DNA of 64,000 bases, taken from the NCBI RefSeq assembly GCF_947500605.1, contig NZ_CANMSJ010000004.1, positions 62,001-126,000 on the forward strand, read 5' to 3'. Origin of the DNA: an uncultured Lacinutrix sp. GTDB taxonomy: Bacteria; Bacteroidota; Bacteroidia; Flavobacteriales; Flavobacteriaceae. The notes under the pieces are model-generated. The model searched no databases, was not told where the DNA came from, and worked only from the letters and a program-made list of their open reading frames with translations. Shown here one piece after another: positions 1-8,057 of this stretch. Each line of letters starts with the position of its first letter. Position 1 is the first letter of the stretch. The position numbers were made by a program, and so were the translations under genes.

Positions 1-201
1 TAAATCTTGACCTGCACAAAAAGCTTTTCCGTTTCCGGTAAGAACAATTGCTCTCACTTCTTCATTTTTTTCACAAGCATCTAATGTGTCATGTAATAAA
101 AATGCCATTTCACGATTAAAACTATTGAATACCTCTGGTCTGTTTAGCGTGATGTATGCTACTTTGTTTTCTATTTTTAAAAGAATTGAATTATTACTCA
201 T
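1..201 (-). CDS. paaG: PaaG-type enoyl-CoA hydratase/isomerase, N-terminal part (cut by window edge)
   Basis: The first 67 codons of a crotonase-fold protein are readable from an ATG at 199-201 running off the left edge. The visible part has the crotonase N-terminal strand pattern, LNRPEVFNSFNREM, and then LTGNGKAFCAGQDL, which forms part of the CoA oxyanion hole. The LNRPE..NSFN..M and FCAGQDL spacing fits PaaG (ring-1,2-epoxyphenylacetyl-CoA isomerase) better than general fatty-acid hydratases. It follows paaD on the same strand, which supports a role in phenylacetate degradation. PaaF or another family member is possible because the C-terminal half is missing. Confidence 0.8.
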   Translation of the reverse strand, partial: MSNNSILLKIENKVAYITLNRPEVFNSFNREMAFLLHDTLDACEKNEEVRAIVLTGNGKAFCAGQDL

Positions 202-216
202 ACCTTATTTTATTAT

Positions 217-347
217 TTCTGGATTCCGCATCGGGTGCGGAATGACAAATTCTTCAATTTATAACCTCACTACTATTTTGTGAGATTCTTCGCTTCGCTA
301 TGAATGACAATCTAATTATGAGATTGCTTCGTTCCTCGCAATGACGA
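217..347. repeat. Cluster of three intergenic hairpin repeats
   Basis: Three short imperfect hairpins lie side by side between paaG and paaD. Each runs from a GATT half to an AATGAC half: GGATTCCGCA..TGCGGAATGACA (221-247), TGAGATTCTTCGCT..GAATGACA (281-309) and TGAGATTGCTTCG..GCAATGACGA (319-347). The same pattern recurs in other gaps of this window, never inside a gene. They look like a dispersed REP-like family of Flavobacteriaceae; any effect on mRNA ends is inference. Confidence 0.6.
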
Positions 348-848
348 TCATTTGAGGCATTTAAAATAGTCAAACGGTTCTTGGCAATCGTCACATTGAA
401 ATTGTGCTTTACATGCTGTTGAGCCAAACTGACTTACTAATCTTGTGTTTGTAGAACCACAATTGGTACACTTTACCAAACGTTTGCCTTCTAACAAAAC
501 ACTAATATCTGCTTCTGCACTTAAAGGTGCTGCAATACCATAATCTTCTAAAGCTTTTCTACCTCTTGGTGTAATCCAATCGGTTGTCCAAGCTGGAGCT
601 AGAATTAATTCTATTTCAGACTTGTATCCTTCTGCTTTTAATGCAGCTTTAATATCGTCTCCAATAACATCCATTGCTGGACAACCGCTATAAGTTGGTG
701 TTATTTGAACTTTTACAATATCATTTTCTATAACAGCTGTACGAACAACTCCCATATCCATTATTGACAATACCGGAATTTCAGGATCTGAAACTTGTTC
801 CAGAATTGGAATTAAGATTTGGTCTATATTTTGTTCTGTTGTTGTCAT
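348..848 (-). CDS. paaD: 1,2-phenylacetyl-CoA epoxidase subunit PaaD
   Basis: 166 residues. The N-terminal half is a MIP18/DUF59-type domain (about residues 10-100) with the family core DPEIPVLSIMDMGVVR. The C-terminal tail has a zinc-ribbon-like set of cysteines: CTNCGS, an isolated Cys, then CDDC and a last Cys. PaaD is needed for the epoxidase to work and is thought to assist iron-sulfur or di-iron assembly. Length and Cys pattern are typical of the Bacteroidota form. It lies between paaC and the paaG-like gene on the same strand, with repeat-filled gaps of about 140 bp on either side. Confidence 0.93.
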   Translation of the reverse strand: MTTTEQNIDQILIPILEQVSDPEIPVLSIMDMGVVRTAVIENDIVKVQITPTYSGCPAMDVIGDDIKAALKAEGYKSEIELILAPAWTTDWITPRGRKALEDYGIAAPLSAEADISVLLEGKRLVKCTNCGSTNTRLVSQFGSTACKAQFQCDDCQEPFDYFKCLK

Positions 849-856
849 ATTTTATT

Positions 857-987
857 TTGAGATTCTTCGCTTAGCTCTGAATGACATTCTATTTTATTGC
901 TTCTCCATACAATTCCGATAAAAAATCGGAATTACTCAAAGTGACATTTTTTTCAATTTATGAGATTCCTGATTTCGTAGAAATTGA
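857..987. repeat. Intergenic repeat block between paaD and paaC
   Basis: Contains a TGAGATTCTTCGCT..GAATGACA unit (858-885), a second type of unit in which ATTCCGAT and ATCGGAAT form a hairpin, followed by ACTCAAAGTGACATTT (about 900-947), and a decayed TGAGATTCCTG unit that runs into the paaC stop. The second unit type recurs at 1781-1827. Confidence 0.6.
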
Positions 988-1743
988 TTACCACTCCATA
1001 TTTGGGTAAGCTCTTTGCATATATTGTAAATCGCTTAATAAATATCCTAAATGCTCTGTATGAATTCCTTTTTTACCTCCTTTTTGGAACCATTTAGATT
1101 CTGGGATTTGTAAAGTAGATTCTTCTAAAACAGCATTTACTTTATTGTAGTATGCCTCTTTTAATTTAGTAACATCTACGCCTATTACTTCTGAAACCAT
1201 TGCTATGTCTGCTTCTGTCTGATGAAACAACTCGTCTGTGTACGTCCATAATCCATCTATAGCATCTTGCATTTTTTGATGACTTACTTCTGTTCCATCA
1301 CCTAAACGTTTTATCCAATCTGAAGAAAAACGCAAATGATAACTTACTTCTTTTATCGATTTGTTTGCTATTGCAGACAATGTTAAATCTTTACTTTTTT
1401 GTAATTCTTGTAAAAAAAGTAAATGGTATACATCGAATAAAAACTGACGTGCCATTGTATATGCAAAATTTGTATTTGGTTGTTCTACCAATAATACATT
1501 TACATATTCTCTTTCTTTACGAAGCATTGCAATATCATCTTCGGTTCTATTATCTCCTGCAATTTTAGCAGCATATTGGTAATAGCTTCTTACTTGCCCG
1601 AATAAATCTAAAGACATATTTGTACATGCAATATCTGTTTCTAGACTTGGTCCATGACCTGTTAATTCCCCTAATCTTTGTCCAAGAATTAGTGAATTAT
1701 CTGCGATACCTAGAATGTATTTGTATAAGTTTTCGTTTTTCAT
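988..1743 (-). CDS. paaC: 1,2-phenylacetyl-CoA epoxidase subunit PaaC
   Basis: 251 residues, the usual length of PaaC, the structural ferritin-like subunit that pairs with PaaA. It starts with an ATG at 1743 (MKNENLYKYILGIADNSLIL) and shows the helix-rich pattern of the family, including LGQRLGELTGHGPSLETDIA near residues 20-40 and HLRFSSDWIKRLGDGTE around 140. PaaC does not bind the catalytic iron itself but is required for a stable PaaAC core. It lies between paaB and paaD in the same orientation. Confidence 0.94.
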   Translation of the reverse strand: MKNENLYKYILGIADNSLILGQRLGELTGHGPSLETDIACTNMSLDLFGQVRSYYQYAAKIAGDNRTEDDIAMLRKEREYVNVLLVEQPNTNFAYTMARQFLFDVYHLLFLQELQKSKDLTLSAIANKSIKEVSYHLRFSSDWIKRLGDGTEVSHQKMQDAIDGLWTYTDELFHQTEADIAMVSEVIGVDVTKLKEAYYNKVNAVLEESTLQIPESKWFQKGGKKGIHTEHLGYLLSDLQYMQRAYPNMEW

Positions 1744-1751
1744 CTTAAGTG

Positions 1752-1864
1752 CCCACGAAAGTGGGTATCTATTTAATTACTTCTCGATACAATTCCGATA
1801 AAAAAACGGAATCACTCGAAGTGACGTTTAGTTTCAATTTATGAGATTCCTGCGTTCGCAGGAA
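1752..1864. repeat. Intergenic repeat block between paaC and paaB
   Basis: Starts with the small perfect hairpin CCCAC-GAAA-GTGGG (1752-1765). A second copy of the TTCTCGATACAATTCCG unit (1781-1827) then matches 900-947 with a few changes, and a TGAGATTCCTGCG..CGCAGGAAT hairpin (about 1841-1863) ends just before the paaB stop. The high similarity between the two gaps suggests mobile or gene-converted intergenic elements. Confidence 0.6.
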
Positions 1865-1866
1865 TT

Positions 1867-2157
1867 TTACATGTGTTTTACCTCGTCTGGTAAATCGTAA
1901 AATGTTGGATGACGATATACTTTATCGTGAGCTGGCTCAAACATTTCGCCATTATTCTCAGGATTTGATGCTGTGATATTTTTAGATTCTACAACCCAAA
2001 TACTAACACCTTCGCTTCTTCTTGTGTACACATCGCGTGCATTTTCTAAAGCCATATCTTCATCTGCAGCGTGTAAACTTCCGCAGTGGCGATGTTCTAA
2101 TCCGTTTTTACTTCTTACAAAGACTTCCCAAAGTGGCCAGTTTTTTTTATCAGACAT
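1867..2157 (-). CDS. paaB: 1,2-phenylacetyl-CoA epoxidase subunit PaaB
   Basis: 96 residues, a full-length PaaB. The motif WPLWEVFVRSKNGLEHRHCG near the N terminus and YTRRSEGVSIWVV in the middle are hallmarks of the family. PaaB is the small bridging subunit that makes the PaaABCE complex active. It lies between paaA and paaC; the gap to paaA (2158-2234) holds one more decayed intergenic repeat. Confidence 0.95.
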   Translation of the reverse strand: MSDKKNWPLWEVFVRSKNGLEHRHCGSLHAADEDMALENARDVYTRRSEGVSIWVVESKNITASNPENNGEMFEPAHDKVYRHPTFYDLPDEVKHM

Positions 2158-2178
2158 AATTTATATGTGTTTTTTCAT

Positions 2179-2224
2179 CTTGTTCCCGATACAAAATTGC
2201 AAAAGAGCAATTTCACTCGAACTG
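2179..2224. repeat. Diverged intergenic repeat before paaB
   Basis: GTTCCCGATACAAAATTGC, a short loop, then GCAATTTCACTCGAACTGACA. This is the same CGATACA..CACTCGAA..TGACA architecture as the units at 900-947 and 1781-1827 but with a different stem (ATTGC/GCAAT). Confidence 0.5.
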
Positions 2225-2234
2225 ACAATGAAAT

Positions 2235-3191
2235 TTAAATTGCTTGTTTTTGTTTTCTTTCTTGTTTCTTCTCTGCGTAAGCCATAGCTGCATCACGAAC
2301 CCATTCTCCTTCTTCCCATGCACCAACTCGTGCTTTCATGCGTTCCTTATTCATTGGTCCATGACCTTTTACTACTTGCCAGAACTCGTCCCAATTGATT
2401 TCTCCGAAATCGTAACTTTGACGCTCTTCGTTCCATTTTAAATCTGCATCTGGAATTGTCAACCCAATTAATTCGGCTTGAGGCACTGTTTGATCTATAA
2501 ATTGCTGACGTAAATCGTCGTTAGACTTACGTTTTAATTTCCATTTCATAGATTGTTCGGTATGTATAGACTCTGCATCTGTAGGACCTAACATCATTAA
2601 ACTTGGCCACCACCAACGGTTTAAAGCATCTTGAGCTAATTCTTTTTGCTCAGGAGTTCCGTTAGCTAGCTTTATCATGATTTCGTAACCTTGACGCTGA
2701 TGAAAACTTTCTTCTTTACAAACACGAACCATTGCTCGTGCATATGGTCCATAAGATGTATTACATAATGGTACTTGGTTTATAATTGCTGCACCATCAA
2801 CTAACCAACCTACGGCTCCCATATCTGCCCAAGTTACTGTTGGGTAGTTAAATATTGAAGAATATTTTGCTTTTCCAGAGTGTAGTTGCTCGTACAATTC
2901 TTCGCGAGAAACACCTAAGGTTTCACAAGCAGAATATAAATACAATCCATGTCCAGCTTCGTCTTGTACTTTTGCTAATAAAGCAACTTTACGACGTAAT
3001 GAAGGCGCTCTTGTAATCCAGTTTCCTTCTGGAAGCATTCCTACAATTTCGGAATGTGCGTGTTGCGACATTTGCCTAATATGCGTTTTGCGATATTTTT
3101 CTGGCATCCAATCTTTTGGTTCTATTTTCTCGTCTCTTGCAATACGTGCTTCGAATTGCGTTTCTAGATTTTTTATTTGCTCTTCACTCAT
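2235..3191 (-). CDS. paaA: 1,2-phenylacetyl-CoA epoxidase catalytic subunit PaaA
   Basis: 318 residues. PaaA is the di-iron oxygenase subunit that inserts oxygen into the ring of phenylacetyl-CoA. Two ferritin-like iron-binding motifs are visible: DEAGH (Glu78, His81) and EESFH (Glu161, His164). Conserved [18 protein letters not shown] near 39-56 and the tryptophan run [13 protein letters not shown] are also typical. It is the second paa gene after paaE. Start at 3191 ([10 protein letters not shown]) gives the usual family length; the C terminus is lysine-rich (KKQERKQKQ). Confidence 0.96.
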   Translation of the reverse strand: MSEEQIKNLETQFEARIARDEKIEPKDWMPEKYRKTHIRQMSQHAHSEIVGMLPEGNWITRAPSLRRKVALLAKVQDEAGHGLYLYSACETLGVSREELYEQLHSGKAKYSSIFNYPTVTWADMGAVGWLVDGAAIINQVPLCNTSYGPYARAMVRVCKEESFHQRQGYEIMIKLANGTPEQKELAQDALNRWWWPSLMMLGPTDAESIHTEQSMKWKLKRKSNDDLRQQFIDQTVPQAELIGLTIPDADLKWNEERQSYDFGEINWDEFWQVVKGHGPMNKERMKARVGAWEEGEWVRDAAMAYAEKKQERKQKQAI

Positions 3192-3195
3192 ATTA

Positions 3196-3362
3196 TTAAG
3201 CTTTTAGCTTCTGGCTTTTAGCCTTTAGCGTGTTGAACTTCTTTTTTTTTAGCTTATGGCTGTTGGCCTTTAGCTGTTGGCGCGTTAAGGATTGTAGCGA
3301 CATCCTTTTTTATTTTTCTTAAAAAAGATATAGCGAAAAGCCTGACCCTTTAGGGTAACGCC
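3196..3362. repeat. Low-complexity TTAGC-rich repeat and flanking intergenic element
   Basis: The gap between paaE and paaA holds degenerate copies of a 7-10 bp unit of the type CTTTTAGC / TGTTGGC (3198-3284), then a separate element around 3290-3356 containing GCCTGACCCTTTAGGGTAACG with a small CCCTTTAGGG palindrome. No reading frame is supported. Such runs occur in intergenic DNA of many Flavobacteriaceae (established knowledge, recalled, not searched). Confidence 0.5.
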
Positions 3363-3368
3363 ATTATT

Positions 3369-4442
3369 TTAAACATCAAAGTCTACTACGACTTTGTCTG
3401 TTGTTGGTACTGCTTGACAGCTTAACACCAGATTTTGTGAGACTTCCTTATCGCTTAATGCGTAATTTACTTTCATTTCGACTGCGCCTTCTTTGACTTC
3501 GCATTTGCAGGTGCTACAAACTCCACCTTTGCATGCGAATGGCAAATCTGCTCCTGCTCCCAAGGCTGCGTCTAGAATGTTGTCGTAGTCTTTGGTCATG
3601 GTGAAAGAGAATTCTTTTCCGCCATCTACAATAGTTACCTCGACACCTTCTACATTTTGTTTTGCTAGACGTTCTGCTCTTTTAATATCTTCGTCTGAAA
3701 GTCCGGTTACAAACAGCTCGAAATGCACTAATTCTTTTGGCAATCCTGCATTTATTAGATACTCGCTTACGTAGTTTACCATTTTTTCTGGACCACAAAG
3801 AAAAACTTCGTTAGTATCTGGAATATCGATAAACGTTTTTGTTAGCACTTGCATTTTCTCATCGTCGAATCTGCCATTAAACAACTCGATATCTCTACGT
3901 TCTTTAGTTAAGAAATAATAGATTTCTAGTCTGCCGAAAAATGTATTACGCAGTTGTTCTAGTTCTTCTTTAAAGATAATAGATTTTGCTGTTTTATTTA
4001 CATAAAACAGTTTACAAGTTGCATTTGGCTCTGCAGTTAAGTGTGCCTTTATCATTGAAAGTACTGGTGTTACACCACTTCCTGCTGCAAAAAACAAGTA
4101 ATTTTTAGTTTGTTCTGGTTGCACTGGAACTCCGAAGTTTCCACTTGGAGCCATTACTTCTAGTTCGTCTCCTGCTTTTAAACTTTCGTTTACGTAGGTT
4201 GAGAACTTACCTCCTGGAATTAGCTTTACAGCGACTTTCCATTTTTTATCTGTTGGACTTGAACAAAGTGAATAGGAACGACGAACATCTTCTCCATTAA
4301 TGTCTGCTTTTAGTGTTAAATGCTGACCTTGACGGAAAATGAATTCGTTTTCAAGTTCTGTAGGAACGTGAAAATCTATAACAGAAGTATCTTCTGTGTC
4401 CTTGTATATATCCTTGATTTTAAGCTTGTAAAATTGAGCCAT
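3369..4442 (-). CDS. paaE: 1,2-phenylacetyl-CoA epoxidase reductase subunit PaaE
   Basis: 357 residues from the ATG at 4440-4442 (MAQFYKLKIKDI); an upstream in-frame ATG at 4469 would add nine residues that do not fit the family and would run across the palindrome at 4462-4477. Order of domains: FAD-binding ferredoxin-reductase barrel (about 1-110, RRSYSLCSSP), NAD-binding domain (about 110-240, FFAAGSGVTPVLSMI and FLCGPEKMV), and a C-terminal plant-type 2Fe-2S domain with Cys304, Cys309, Cys312 and Cys342. It passes electrons from NAD(P)H to PaaA and is the first gene after the TetR regulator. Confidence 0.95.
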   Translation of the reverse strand: MAQFYKLKIKDIYKDTEDTSVIDFHVPTELENEFIFRQGQHLTLKADINGEDVRRSYSLCSSPTDKKWKVAVKLIPGGKFSTYVNESLKAGDELEVMAPSGNFGVPVQPEQTKNYLFFAAGSGVTPVLSMIKAHLTAEPNATCKLFYVNKTAKSIIFKEELEQLRNTFFGRLEIYYFLTKERRDIELFNGRFDDEKMQVLTKTFIDIPDTNEVFLCGPEKMVNYVSEYLINAGLPKELVHFELFVTGLSDEDIKRAERLAKQNVEGVEVTIVDGGKEFSFTMTKDYDNILDAALGAGADLPFACKGGVCSTCKCEVKEGAVEMKVNYALSDKEVSQNLVLSCQAVPTTDKVVVDFDV

Positions 4443-4461
4443 AGTTATACTTAATATAAAA

Positions 4462-4477
4462 ACTAACACTTGTTAGT
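4462..4477. promoter_or_regulatory. Perfect palindrome ACTAACA-CT-TGTTAGT, likely TetR operator
   Basis: A 7+2+7 bp perfect inverted repeat sits 20 bp upstream of the paaE ATG and 26 bp after the stop of the tetR gene. Size, symmetry and position are typical of operators of TetR-family repressors. It would place control on the paaE-paaG transcript. Binding by the adjacent regulator is inference. Confidence 0.6.
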
Positions 4478-4503
4478 CTACTCAACAAAGCTACAAAATT
4501 ATT

Positions 4504-5079
4504 TTATAACTTTTTGTTAATTCCTTTAACGAGGACTTCACTTAGGTTATTAGCTAAATCGTTTGCGTTAAGTTCTTCTTTTTTGGGAATCCAAAGAAAT
4601 AGCGACCTTAAAGTGGAAAGCATTGTAAACATTATAATTTCTGGATTAACTGGTTTTATTTCGGAAGACGAAATGCCTTCGTTTATAATTTTTATAAAAG
4701 TTGCTTCGTAGTTGTTTCTTAATGCTAAATAATGATCTAATTGCCCTTCTAGATGCATCCAATCGTTATTTAAAGATGCCATTTCGTTTGTGCTATTGGT
4801 TGTTATTTTTACGTGAAGTGCAATAACTTGACTTAACTTATCGAGGCTATTATTATTTGAATTATAAATAACCTCTATGCCTTTTGTAAATTCTTCGGCT
4901 ATAGAAATAATGATAATTTTTAATATTTCTTGTTTAGAATTTATGTGATTATATAAGCTTGCAGCCTTCATTCCCATTGCTGTTGCCAAATCTCGCATTG
5001 TTACTGCACTGTAGCCTTTCTCTTTAAAAAGTTTGGCAGCAGTTTTTATAATTTCGTCTTTTCGTGTTTCTGTTTTCAA
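4504..5079 (-). CDS. TetR/AcrR family transcriptional regulator
   Basis: 191 residues. The N-terminal 50 residues form the TetR helix-turn-helix: RKDEIIKTAAKLFKEKGYSAVTMRDLATAMGMKAASLYNHI, with the ASLYNH recognition helix. The remainder is a helical ligand-binding domain without a recognisable subfamily signature. It is immediately upstream of paaE on the same strand, with a palindromic operator candidate between them, so it is probably the local repressor of phenylacetate degradation (PaaR-like); the inducer would be expected to be a CoA intermediate. Function is inferred from context. Confidence 0.88.
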   Translation of the reverse strand: MKTETRKDEIIKTAAKLFKEKGYSAVTMRDLATAMGMKAASLYNHINSKQEILKIIIISIAEEFTKGIEVIYNSNNNSLDKLSQVIALHVKITTNSTNEMASLNNDWMHLEGQLDHYLALRNNYEATFIKIINEGISSSEIKPVNPEIIMFTMLSTLRSLFLWIPKKEELNANDLANNLSEVLVKGINKKL

Positions 5080-5125
5080 TGCGACTTGCTTTTATTTGTT
5101 GTAAATTTATACAAAAAGAAAGACT

Positions 5126-5431
5126 ATGGGATTTTTAGATTTTATTTTTGGCGCAAAAAAACGTCAAGTAGAAACTTATTTAGAAAATGGAGCTGTAATA
5201 TTAGATGTGAGAACGCAGCGCGAATGGGACAATGGACATATTGAAGGTTCTAAACATATTCCTTTGCAAGATTTACATAATAGAGTAAACGAAGTAAAAG
5301 CTTTTAAAAAACCTGTGATTACCTGCTGCCAAAGTGGTGTTCGCTCGGCAAAAGCTGCTAAATTTTTAAACTTAAATAATATTGAAGCTACAAATGGTGG
5401 TGGATGGGCAGGACTAAAAAAAAAGTTATAG
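5126..5431 (+). CDS. Small rhodanese-like domain protein
   Basis: 101 residues, a single rhodanese fold. AVILDVRTQREWDNGHIEGSKHIPL is the family core, and the active-site loop is CCQSGVRS with Cys68 as the catalytic cysteine. It has no signal peptide, so it is probably cytoplasmic, and could carry persulfide sulfur. Substrate is unknown. It is divergent from tetR (47 bp gap) and its last six bases overlap the end of the convergent DUF4230 gene. Confidence 0.88.
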   Translation: MGFLDFIFGAKKRQVETYLENGAVILDVRTQREWDNGHIEGSKHIPLQDLHNRVNEVKAFKKPVITCCQSGVRSAKAAKFLNLNNIEATNGGGWAGLKKKL

Positions 5432-6040
5432 CTTAAAACCTAAAAATTCCTCTAAACTAGTTATTGGGTTTTCGTTGTGTTTTAACGTCCAACCCAATGA
5501 GTTAGTTAGAATATAAAACTTAGACAATTCACTAATTAGTCTGTTTTTGGCATTAGATTTTAATTCTGAAGCTTCAATTTTCTTTAGTAATTGTTTATTT
5601 ACAGTTTCCTTTATTCCATTATAATCTTTGGCTTCGAACGGATTTAAAAAGTCTGCCTGAATATCGTAATATTCAAAATCTGGACTAATTTTTATTTCTT
5701 CTTTTGGAATACTTAAGATGGTGAGTGTTTTCGTTTTTTCGTCTATTTTATATTCAATCTTACTTAAATCGTAAGCAATAGTAACATCTGCATTAACAAC
5801 AACTAATGCTTTTTTTTCTGCTGATATTAAATTCGAAAACAAATCTTTAGAGTTGTTATAATTGAATACTTGACTAAAATGACCTTCTGTAACAACAAGC
5901 TTACCAACGTTTTTTAGCGATTCTTGGATTAATGCAGAATTCTCTTTTAAAGTTACTTTTTCATTTTGCTGATCATCACAGTATTTAAAAGTAAAAAGAA
6001 TTACTAAAGTTACTAAGACTCCGAATAGAATTTTTCTCAT
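5426..6040 (-). CDS. DUF4230 family protein, membrane-anchored
   Basis: About 204 residues from the ATG at 6038-6040 (MRKILFGVLVTLVIL); a longer in-frame start at 6082 would put extra sequence in front of a clean signal anchor. One hydrophobic segment at residues 3-20 is followed by an extracytoplasmic domain with the family-like core VVVNADVTIAYDLSKIEYKID and a C-terminal SLEEFLGFKL. DUF4230 proteins are common in Bacteroidota and have no assigned function. Its stop overlaps the rhodanese stop by 6 bp. Confidence 0.75.
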   Translation of the reverse strand: MRKILFGVLVTLVILFTFKYCDDQQNEKVTLKENSALIQESLKNVGKLVVTEGHFSQVFNYNNSKDLFSNLISAEKKALVVVNADVTIAYDLSKIEYKIDEKTKTLTILSIPKEEIKISPDFEYYDIQADFLNPFEAKDYNGIKETVNKQLLKKIEASELKSNAKNRLISELSKFYILTNSLGWTLKHNENPITSLEEFLGFKL

Positions 6041-6285
6041 AGAACTAAGGTAATTAAAAATAGAGCATAAAAAAAACACCAATTACATTAAGAGATTGAC
6101 TTAATAAAGTAATTGATGTTTTAGCAAGTTGATGATTAATAGCACGTGAATTTAATTTTAAATTAATAGGTTCAATTATTTTTTCGTTAAAACGAAATGT
6201 AAAAACGTTAAAAACATAAATTGTAGTCCTTATACTACTACTTAGCTCTAATTGAGGTGTTTAAAGCAAGCGTAATTTCCTACGT

Positions 6286-7230
6286 TTAAAATTTCAAATA
6301 CTTAATTGTTGATTGTATTTTCAATTTCTTTTTTTCAAGTTGCTGAAGAAACTTTTGATGCGCTTCGGAATTCTCATTGAATGGTTTATGCTTAAGTCCT
6401 TTTTGAACAACATCTACATCTCCCATTGCTTTAAGTGCATCTGAAGCTATCCAAACGTGTTGAAACTTTTGCCAAATATATTCTACGGCAGTCTCATTAG
6501 GATGTAACATGTCTCTTTTATAAAAACGATAATCACGAAGTTCGTCCAACATTATCTCGAAAGAAGGAAAATAAGATACTTGGCTATTTGTTACTTGATG
6601 AATAGCAGAAATTAAATGCGACTTACTAAGTGTATTCTCTACAAAACCATCTTTTATATGCCTTACAGGTGATACTGTAAATACAATAGATGCGTTTTTA
6701 TTTACAGATTGAATAGCCTCAATAATAGATTGTAAACTTTGCTTTATTTCTTCTATAGAAAGTAAGATTTTACTAAACTCTTTTTGAGGTACTTTATGAC
6801 AATTAGCAACTATTTTATCGCTTTCAACTAATTTATAAACCCAAGATGTACCAAGTGTAATTATAATATGTGTTGATTCTAATATTTGCTGATTTGTTAA
6901 TTGAATTTGAGTATTTAAATCGGATAGTATTTTTTCTTTTGAAACATTACTATGTTGTGAATGCGCATCGAAACAATGCCATTGTTCATTATGAAAAAAG
7001 ACATCGCTTTCTACATATTCCTTTTGCTGAATAGCTCTTAAAACTAAATTCTCTATCGCTTTAGGATGAAATAATATTCCGAAAGGATTAGAGATACTTT
7101 GAAATTTGAAATACTCGAATTTGTTGCCAATATTTTCTGAAAAACACGAACCAAAAAGCAACAGCTTAGCATTATAATCGATAAGACTATGCTCTTGCTT
7201 TTTGAGTTTTATATGTGTTTGTAGTTTCAT
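6286..7230 (-). CDS. GSCFA domain protein (SGNH-hydrolase-like)
   Basis: 314 residues. The family-defining GSCFSENIG motif is at residues 27-35, where Ser28 would be the nucleophile of an SGNH/GDSL-like fold. ITLGTSWVY in the middle and DMLHPNETAVEYIW near residue 240 supply the expected block III and catalytic Asp/His. No signal peptide, so cytoplasmic. The substrate of GSCFA proteins is not known; an acyl or acetyl hydrolase/transferase is plausible. The start codon abuts the stop of the upstream TPR lipoprotein gene, so the two are probably co-transcribed. Confidence 0.88.
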   Translation of the reverse strand: MKLQTHIKLKKQEHSLIDYNAKLLLFGSCFSENIGNKFEYFKFQSISNPFGILFHPKAIENLVLRAIQQKEYVESDVFFHNEQWHCFDAHSQHSNVSKEKILSDLNTQIQLTNQQILESTHIIITLGTSWVYKLVESDKIVANCHKVPQKEFSKILLSIEEIKQSLQSIIEAIQSVNKNASIVFTVSPVRHIKDGFVENTLSKSHLISAIHQVTNSQVSYFPSFEIMLDELRDYRFYKRDMLHPNETAVEYIWQKFQHVWIASDALKAMGDVDVVQKGLKHKPFNENSEAHQKFLQQLEKKKLKIQSTIKYLKF

Positions 7231-8040
7231 TTAATTAGCGACTCTCTGTTTATGAAAAACTTGATATGGGTATATTTCATAATAAGAATTAGCCTCGATT
7301 ATAGTTGACTGTTTATTGTTTTTTGCTTCTTCAAAAAGCGTATTTGCCTCTTCTTTTTTATTCAACCTTTGTAGGCATTTCGCTTTGTAAAACATGGCAT
7401 CAGCAAAGTTTGCATACACTTTTAAAGACATATTAAAACTCTCTATTGCTTCGTTAAAATTACCTAATTCGTAATCGGCAACTCCTAAATAAAACCAATC
7501 TAAAAAATGACAAGCCTCTTCTGGAGCATCTTTTGGAAAATCATTAAACTGTTGCTCTTTGCTTTTTACTAAGAACGCTTTAGCTTTTTTAAATTTATTT
7601 AATTGAAGATAATTTAAAGCAATATAAAAATTATAAGTATGATCCATAACATACGAATCTCCAAATCGCTCTTTGTACTCCATAAATTCGGTAATAGATT
7701 CTTTGTATTCTTTCGAGAAAATGCATTTCATAAACGCACTATAATCTAAATATTTTTCTGGATCGTGAAATGCTGCTTTCTTTAAAAATGGTTTACCCAA
7801 ATTATATTTACGCGCCTTATAAAGAAACATCGATTTTTGTTGCCATAAGTATGCTGAATCTGGCTTTATCACTAATAAAGAATCTAGGTAGTCTTGATAT
7901 CCGCTTTCGCTTATTCCAAAATTAACATCGTTAATCGTTAATACATGCTCCGGTTTTTTATTATTTTTATTACCACATGATGAAACTATTAAAAACACAC
8001 TAATTAATAACAAGGTTAATTTCTGTTTATTCTTTATCAT
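7231..8040 (-). CDS. TPR-containing lipoprotein
   Basis: 269 residues. The signal peptide ends in a lipobox (LIVSSCGNKNNK), so Cys22 should be lipidated. The rest is helical with tetratricopeptide-like repeats, clearest in FYLGVADYELGNFNEAIESFNMSL and DAMFYKAKCLQRLNKKEEA. It probably works as a protein-binding scaffold in the periplasm or outer membrane. It directly precedes the GSCFA gene with no gap. No specific function can be assigned. Confidence 0.78.
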   Translation of the reverse strand: MIKNKQKLTLLLISVFLIVSSCGNKNNKKPEHVLTINDVNFGISESGYQDYLDSLLVIKPDSAYLWQQKSMFLYKARKYNLGKPFLKKAAFHDPEKYLDYSAFMKCIFSKEYKESITEFMEYKERFGDSYVMDHTYNFYIALNYLQLNKFKKAKAFLVKSKEQQFNDFPKDAPEEACHFLDWFYLGVADYELGNFNEAIESFNMSLKVYANFADAMFYKAKCLQRLNKKEEANTLFEEAKNNKQSTIIEANSYYEIYPYQVFHKQRVAN

Positions 8041-8057
8041 TAATTTAAAATTTAAGC

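Noticed and set aside
86-283. 65-codon + strand ORF at the left edge
   Set aside because: Antisense to the PaaG N terminus, which has clear crotonase motifs, and runs into intergenic repeats.
1973-2287. 104-codon + strand ORF over paaB and the paaA end
   Set aside because: Antisense to two certain genes; composition reflects the reverse strand of paaB.
3196-3290. CRISPR-like array
   Set aside because: The units are too short, irregular and have no unique spacers.
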